Source: RYN-230 sp963770535
GTDB lineage: Bacteria > Actinomycetota > Actinomycetes > Streptosporangiales > Streptosporangiaceae
Assembly: GCA_963770535.1 (NCBI GenBank)
Contig: CAVYPZ010000003.1
Coordinates: forward strand, 1,612,001-1,676,000
DNA length: 64,000 nucleotides
Direction of reading: 5' to 3'
Numbering within the stretch: the first letter of the stretch is position 1; every line of letters starts with the position of its first letter. The position numbers were made by a program, and so were the translations under genes. The notes below the pieces were generated by a model. The model was not told where the DNA came from. It was given only the letters and a program-made list of their open reading frames with translations, and searched no databases. Positions 60,202 to 64,000 of this stretch are shown here, one piece after another.

Positions 60202-60834
60202 TCAGCCGCCCGGGCCGGGTCCCGGCCGGGGCCGCAGCGGGAGCGCCGCGCCCATCACCGCGTACGGCGGGTCGGTTCCCGGGAAGCGGTACCCGGTCAG
60301 CAGGTCGCTGAAGCCCAGCCCGCGGTACAGGCGGCGGGCCCGGCTGTCGGTGTCCTGCGTGGACAGCAGCGCCGTCCGTTCCAGCCGGGGGTGAATCAGG
60401 GCGGGCACCATCGCCAGGCCGACTCCGCGCCCCTGGTAGCCGGGATGGACATGCACCTCGGCCACCTCGAACGAGTCGTCCAGCCAGGTCTGCGCCAGCT
60501 CGCGGCCGCCTGCCGAGGCCAGCGCGCTGCGCACCAGGTCATGCCACCACTGCCCGCTGGTGCCGTGGAAGCCGTACGCGAAGCCGATGACGGCCAGCGG
60601 GCTCCCGCCGGCCTGCGTCCGCAGCTCCGGCGGCGCGTCCCCGGAACCATCCGGGAGGGTCATCACCACGCACCGGAACGAGGGGAACTCCGCGTGCCGT
60701 TCCATGATCGCCCGGCGACCGGGCAGCTGGTGCTGCGGCGGCTGCATGGCGGCCGCGTAGATGCTGACCAGGACGCCCAGTTCCGCGAGGAAACGTGCCT
60801 TGCCGAATTCCAGCAGCTCCGGGCCAGCGCGCAC
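60202..60834 (-). CDS. GNAT-family N-acetyltransferase
   Basis: A 210-residue acetyltransferase. EVAEVHVHPGYQGRGVGLAMVPALI near residue 122 is the acetyl-CoA loop (Q/RxxGxG/A), with TQDTDSRARRLYRGLGFSDL near 155 as the C-terminal GNAT motif. Substrate unknown. GTG start; divergent from the HEPN gene with 354 bases between. Confidence 0.85.
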   Translation of the reverse strand: MRAGPELLEFGKARFLAELGVLVSIYAAAMQPPQHQLPGRRAIMERHAEFPSFRCVVMTLPDGSGDAPPELRTQAGGSPLAVIGFAYGFHGTSGQWWHDLVRSALASAGGRELAQTWLDDSFEVAEVHVHPGYQGRGVGLAMVPALIHPRLERTALLSTQDTDSRARRLYRGLGFSDLLTGYRFPGTDPPYAVMGAALPLRPRPGPGPGG

Positions 60835-61062
60835 GCGGGCAAGCGTACGCGAGGCCGGCGGTCCGTGGCGTGCGCGCTGGCCCGGCCGGCTCCTGCGGCG
60901 CCGGCGCGGGTGCAGTCCCTGGCGGCCGGCTCCCCGGCCGCAGCGCCATGCGTCCCGGCAGCCCCCCGCATTAGCGCGGGAAGCACGGCGCAGGCGCCCC
61001 CGGCGTTCTGTCGGACCCGCGTTGTATTTTCGAACTCAGGTACAACTAGCTGGACATCGAAG

Positions 61063-61076
61063 CGAACCTATGTTCG
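61063..61076. promoter_or_regulatory. SOS box (LexA operator)
   Basis: CGAAC-CTAT-GTTCG is a perfect match to the actinobacterial LexA consensus CGAAC-N4-GTTCG. It sits 113 bases before the HEPN-family gene and 229 bases before the divergent acetyltransferase gene. The flanking bases (G...A) slightly extend it. Confidence 0.75.
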
Positions 61077-61188
61077 AATAATTAGCGGGACCGCCTGGAC
61101 GTCCCCCCTCATCCTGGGCGGCCGGGCCGGGGTCGGGCGGCGTGGGCAATCACCCGCCCGATCCTGGCTCCGCGACGGAAGGAAGGCC

Positions 61189-61641
61189 ATGAGTACGGTC
61201 ATGTCGGTACGACCAGGCCAGCCACGCTGCCGTGTAGCGCCTGCGGCGCTCACCCTCATCGAATCGGCCCGTCACGGGCTGGCTGACGCGGCTGGTGAAG
61301 CCAGCCCGGGGACGCGGTACGTGGGCGCGCACCTCGCGGCGCTGCGCGCGGCGGCCGCGATCGTGGCGGTGAAGATGGGCCCGGGGCAGAGCCCCCGCCG
61401 GAAGGCGCCCCGCAGCGTCTGGGAGCTTCTGCCCCGCGTCGAGCCCGCCCTGTCGGAGTGGGCTGCGTTCTTCGCCGCCGGAGCGGGCAAGCGGGCCGCC
61501 GCCGAGGCGGGGCTGGTCCGCGCGGTGTCCGCGCGGGAGGCTGATGATCTGCTCAGGGACGCTGAGACGTTCCTGAACCTGGCCGAGGAGGCGCTGGGGC
61601 TGCCGGGCCAGTCGGCTCTTCCGCTCCGGCCCGCGGGCTGA
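61189..61641 (+). CDS. SAV_6107-family HEPN-domain protein
   Basis: A 150-residue all-helical protein: APAALTLIESARHGLADAAGEASPGTRYVGAHLAALRAAAAIVAVK is the family N-terminal block, then SVWELLPRVEPALSEWAAFFAAGAGKRAAAEAG and SAREADDLLRDAETFLNLAEEAL. HEPN proteins often bind nucleotides or cleave RNA, but the RX4-6H catalytic motif is not evident here. In other actinomycetes I recall this gene near the dinB-type polymerase gene. The SOS box upstream suggests DNA-damage induction. ATG after GGAAGGAAGG. Confidence 0.87.
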   Translation: MSTVMSVRPGQPRCRVAPAALTLIESARHGLADAAGEASPGTRYVGAHLAALRAAAAIVAVKMGPGQSPRRKAPRSVWELLPRVEPALSEWAAFFAAGAGKRAAAEAGLVRAVSAREADDLLRDAETFLNLAEEALGLPGQSALPLRPAG

Positions 61642-61650
61642 GGCCGCCGG

Positions 61651-61695
61651 GACCTGAGGCGCCGGGACCTGAGGCGCCGGGACCTGAGGCGCCGC
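61651..61695 (+). repeat. Three tandem copies of a 15-bp unit
   Basis: GACCTGAGGCGCCGG repeats at 61651, 61666 and 61681 (last base changed), with degenerate copies on both sides (~61636-61735). It lies between the convergent HEPN and bldD genes. The GGCGCC core is self-complementary and could help terminate both. Confidence 0.75.
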
Positions 61696-61795
61696 CCCGA
61701 GCTGAGGCGCCCGGGCCTGAGGTGCCCGGTTTCGGAGATGCCAGCGGCCTGCCAGCCAACGGCCGGCAGGCCGCCCGAGAGGGGGCCGACCTGGG

Positions 61796-62290
61796 TCAGA
61801 AAGCCTCGACTGCGCCCCGGGCCTCGGAGTCCAGGACACCCCAGCTGATCAGCTCTTCGGTGAGGTCGATCGGGGACTTGTCGTAGATCACCGCCAGTGA
61901 CCGCAGGTCCTCCTGGCGGATCGACAGGACCCGGCCGTTGTAGTCGCCGCGCTGGCTCTGGATCGTCGCAACGTAGCGGGCCAGCGGGCCGGCCTTGTCC
62001 TTGGGCAGCTGGGCCATCCGCTCCAGGTCGATGACCAGCTTGGGCGATGGTGCCAGCGGCGCGGGTGTCGCGTCACCGGGCAGCAGCTCCGAGACCGGCA
62101 CCCCGTAGAACTCGGCCAGCTCGGCCAGCTTCTGCACGGTGACGGAGCGGTCGCCGCGCTCATACGAGCCCACGACCACGGCCTTCCAGCGGCCGCGTGA
62201 CTTCTCCTCCACTCCGTGAAGGGAGAGTCCTTGTTGTGTACGGATGGCACGCAGTCGTGCGCCGAGAGTCTTGGCGTATTCAGATGGCAT
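61796..62290 (-). CDS. bldD: Developmental master regulator BldD
   Basis: A 164-residue transcription factor that represses sporulation genes when bound to tetrameric c-di-GMP. N-terminal HTH: YAKTLGARLRAIRTQQGLSLHGVEEKSRGRWKAVVVGSYERGDR. C-terminal domain (~80-164) has the c-di-GMP signature RGD-X8-RQED (RGDYNGRVLSIRQED near residues 113-127) and ends with LISWGVLDSEARGAVEAF. Both domains are near-identical to recalled BldD sequences. A likely BldD operator lies 40-52 bases upstream. Confidence 0.97.
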   Translation of the reverse strand: MPSEYAKTLGARLRAIRTQQGLSLHGVEEKSRGRWKAVVVGSYERGDRSVTVQKLAELAEFYGVPVSELLPGDATPAPLAPSPKLVIDLERMAQLPKDKAGPLARYVATIQSQRGDYNGRVLSIRQEDLRSLAVIYDKSPIDLTEELISWGVLDSEARGAVEAF

Positions 62291-62329
62291 GTCGTCGGCC
62301 CCCCGGCCAGTCGTCGCTTTCAGTAACGG

Positions 62330-62342
62330 TTACGGACAGTGA
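62330..62342. promoter_or_regulatory. Candidate BldD operator (autoregulation)
   Basis: TTAC-GGACA-GTGA matches the outer half-sites and spacing of the BldD box (TNAC-N5-GTNA), with two mismatches in the centre. It is 40 bases upstream of bldD. An overlapping palindrome GTAAC-G-GTTAC lies at 62323-62333. Confidence 0.55.
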
Positions 62343-62652
62343 CGGTAGGCCGCAAGTGCGACCAGGTCAAGCCGAATAGCAAAAAGCGGGTCAACTTACG
62401 CGTCTTGTCGCCCGCGCCCGGGACTGTTGCGACAACCCGCGCGAGTGCGCCCGATTCCCGGAAAGCCCGCTGGGACAGTCCTTTCGCCGTACTGGCGACC
62501 GCACCGGCAGGCTTCGCGGGTCTCGCTGATTTGTGTCGTCTCAGTGTGACACGAATCACTCATCGTCACCCAATCCACGCCGCAGTCCGTCCGTACTTTC
62601 CGTCTGGCGGGCCCCTGGTGTTCTTCGTCCGGCGCCGCCGCAGCCCGATCTG

Positions 62653-62728
62653 GCCGCCGCGCCGTGCCGCCGGGCCGCCGCGCCGTGCCGCCGCGCCGTG
62701 CGGCCGGGCCGCCGCGCCGTGCCGCTGC
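62653..62728 (+). repeat. Tandem GC-only repeats in the bldD-pyrR gap
   Basis: Three copies of an 18-base unit GCCGCCGCGCCGTGCCGC (62653, 62674, 62708) with linkers, then degenerate copies to ~62760. The gap 62,343-62,780 holds no gene. The last 40 bases lead into the pyr promoter (TACGGT at 62789-62794). Confidence 0.65.
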
Positions 62729-62808
62729 GCTGCGCCGCCGCGCCGGGGCGTCACGCCGCGCCGTCCCATGTCAGGGCGCTCTTCCTGGTACGGTGGGCAG
62801 GACAGATC

Positions 62809-62853
62809 ATCCTTTAAGACCCGTCCAGTGAGGCGGGAAAGGAGGTCCGTGGC
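62809..62853 (+). promoter_or_regulatory. PyrR-binding leader of the pyr operon
   Basis: CCTTTAAGACCCGTCCAGTGAGG continues into CGGGAAAGGAGGT. The CCCG/CGGG stem with loop GTCCAGTGAGGC matches the PyrR anti-antiterminator consensus (AGUCCAGAGAGGCU), and the ribosome-binding site AAAGGAGGT follows at once. In actinobacteria UMP-bound PyrR binding here blocks translation. Sequence is seen; control is from the family. Confidence 0.85.
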
Positions 62854-63483
62854 ATGCATGCACTGCATCCTGCCCGGGATCAGGCCGGCGGGGCGGGCAG
62901 CGGCCCGGCCAGACCCGGCCCGGCCGACCCTAAGACAGTCCTCGAGCCCGCCGAGCTCGGGCGCGCGCTCACCCGGATCGCGCACGAGATCCTGGAACGC
63001 ACCGACGGCGCCGCCGACGTGGTGCTGCTGGGCATCCCGACCCGCGGCGTCCCGCTGGCGCAGCGCCTGGCCGACCGCATCGAGCAGGTCGAGGGACGCC
63101 CGGTGCCTCACGGGTCGCTCGACATCACCATGTACCGGGACGATCTCCGGCTCCGCCCCGCGCGGGCGCTCGGCCCCACCGAGGTGCCCCCGGAGGGCAT
63201 CGACGGGTCCGTCGTCGTCATCGTCGATGACGTCCTGTACTCCGGCCGGACCGTGCGCGCCGCCCTCGACGCGCTCAACGACCTCGGCCGGCCCCGCGCG
63301 GTGCAGCTGGCCGTCCTGATCGACCGCGGCCACCGCGAGCTGCCGGTGCGGGCGGACTACGTCGGCAAGAACCTTCCCACGTCCAGGCAGGAGGTCGTGC
63401 GGGTGCTGCTGACCGAGGTGGACGGCGAGGACGCCGTGGTCATCGGGCGCGCTGCCCCGGCGGCGCAGCGGAGCGGCACGTGA
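62854..63483 (+). CDS. pyrR: Bifunctional pyr operon regulator / uracil phosphoribosyltransferase
   Basis: A 209-residue type I phosphoribosyltransferase-fold protein. RIAHEILERTDGAADVVLLGIPTRGVPLAQRLADRI near residue 45, LDITMYRDDL near 90, the PRPP loop VVVIVDDVLYSGRTVRAALDAL near 122 and DRGHRELPVRADYVGKNLPT near 150 are PyrR landmarks. The N-terminal ~25 residues are a Gly/Pro extension. First gene of the pyrimidine operon, followed by pyrB with a GTGA overlap. Confidence 0.95.
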   Translation: MHALHPARDQAGGAGSGPARPGPADPKTVLEPAELGRALTRIAHEILERTDGAADVVLLGIPTRGVPLAQRLADRIEQVEGRPVPHGSLDITMYRDDLRLRPARALGPTEVPPEGIDGSVVVIVDDVLYSGRTVRAALDALNDLGRPRAVQLAVLIDRGHRELPVRADYVGKNLPTSRQEVVRVLLTEVDGEDAVVIGRAAPAAQRSGT

Positions 63484-64000
63484 ACCGCCACCTGATCTCC
63501 GCGGCCGACCTGAGCCGCGACGATGCCCTGCTCATCCTGGACACCGCGGATGAGCTGGCCCGGATGGCCGACCGCCCGATCAAGAAGCTGCCCACGCTGC
63601 GCGGCCGGACGGTGGTCAATCTCTTCTTCGAGGATTCCACCCGGACCAGGATCTCGTTCGAGGCCGCCGCCAAGCGGCTGTCCGCCGACGTGATCAACTT
63701 CTCGGCCAAGGGGTCCAGCGTGGCCAAGGGCGAGAGCCTCAAGGACACCGCGCTCACCCTGGAGGCCATGGGCGCCGACGCGGTCGTGATCCGGCACAGC
63801 GCCTCCGGCGCGCCGCACCGGCTCGCGGGCTGGGTGCGCGGGACCGTGGTCAACGCCGGGGACGGCGCGCACGAGCACCCCACCCAGGCCCTGCTGGACG
63901 CGTTCACCATCCGGCGCAAGTTCGGCCGCCCCGGCGGGGAGGCCCTGGACGGGCTGCGGGTCACGATCGTGGGCGACGTGCTGCACAGCCGGGTCGCGCG
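63480..64000 (+). CDS. pyrB: Aspartate carbamoyltransferase, catalytic chain (3' part cut by window edge)
   Basis: The first 173 residues of ATCase: HLISAADLSRDDALLILDTA at the start, the carbamoyl-phosphate site VVNLFFEDSTRTRISFEAAAKRL near residue 43, SSVAKGESLKDTALTLEAMGADAVVIRH near 75, and GAHEHPTQALLDAFTI near 130. The second domain begins VTIVGDVLHSRVA at the edge. GTG start inside the pyrR stop. Catalyses the committed step of UMP synthesis. Confidence 0.95.
   Translation, partial: MNRHLISAADLSRDDALLILDTADELARMADRPIKKLPTLRGRTVVNLFFEDSTRTRISFEAAAKRLSADVINFSAKGSSVAKGESLKDTALTLEAMGADAVVIRHSASGAPHRLAGWVRGTVVNAGDGAHEHPTQALLDAFTIRRKFGRPGGEALDGLRVTIVGDVLHSRVA

Noticed and set aside
61038..61043. 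TTCGAA near 61,038 as a second SOS box
   Set aside because: Only a short palindrome; it lacks the CGAAC-N4-GTTCG spacing.

Overview
The window is very GC-rich, densely coded chromosomal DNA from a filamentous, probably sporulating member of the Actinomycetota. Evidence for this is the developmental regulator BldD, a PASTA Ser/Thr kinase, SoxR, a c-di-AMP riboswitch in front of a cell-wall hydrolase gene, frequent GTG/TTG starts, and many genes whose start codon lies about 6 nt after a TANNNT -10 box (leaderless transcripts). Core gene order recalls, from memory, the Mycobacterium tuberculosis Rv2172c-Rv2193 neighbourhood (trpD, exonuclease, NlpC/P60, PimB', FadD15, SRPBCC protein, acyltransferase, DAHP synthase, PknL, Rv2175c, MetF-like). 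The exact order or genus cannot be fixed from this sequence; Streptosporangiales or a relative is a guess.

Layout. 0-16.4 kb: trpD, a stand-alone Lrp/AsnC ligand domain, DEDDh exonuclease, methyltransferase, then envelope and lipid genes (ydaO riboswitch plus NlpC/P60 hydrolase, PimB'-like mannosyltransferase, FadD15-like ligase, SRPBCC, carboxylesterase, lysophosphatidate acyltransferase, PAP2, DUF4389). 16.5-26.5 kb: glpK and a group III pfkA back to back, an ANTAR/SpoIIE phosphatase, a poly-HAMP hybrid histidine kinase broken by a +1 frameshift, and a QueA-like/SDR pair facing soxR. 27-37.5 kb: proS, a decayed tyrosine recombinase, an MFS pump, a CGNR regulator, an acyl-CoA synthetase, a Fic/antitoxin pair, GNAT, and an ECF42-type sigma factor coupled to a YCII protein.

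37.68-45.19 kb is an accessory island with visibly lower GC and decayed genes at both ends. A 14-bp direct repeat bounds it, and the left copy preserves what looks like the original 3' end of the EthD-family gene that now sits at the right edge. The island holds a Pycsar-type membrane effector (with a coupled 42-codon ORF) converging on a four-gene operon: a class III nucleotidyl cyclase domain fused to an unrecognised ~355-residue region, a divergent thymidylate-synthase-family protein, a SAM methyltransferase and a PfkB-family kinase. I read it as a candidate antiphage cyclic-nucleotide system carrying pyrimidine-modifying enzymes. This is the most interesting locus in the window.

45.2-64 kb: EthD, VapBC, a secreted beta-propeller protein, and a type I-beta DAHP synthase under a classical attenuator (leader peptide with FWFWYGY, then a perfect 13-bp hairpin). 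These are followed by a molybdopterin oxidoreductase, endonuclease IV, a GT-C membrane protein, a PknB/PknL-type kinase with PASTA domains, an Rv2175c-like DNA-binding protein, a two-domain KaiC-like ATPase (also frameshifted) with a receiver protein, metF, GNAT, a SAV_6107-type HEPN gene downstream of an SOS box, bldD with a likely operator, and the pyrR-pyrB operon start with its PyrR-binding leader. The right edge cuts pyrB.
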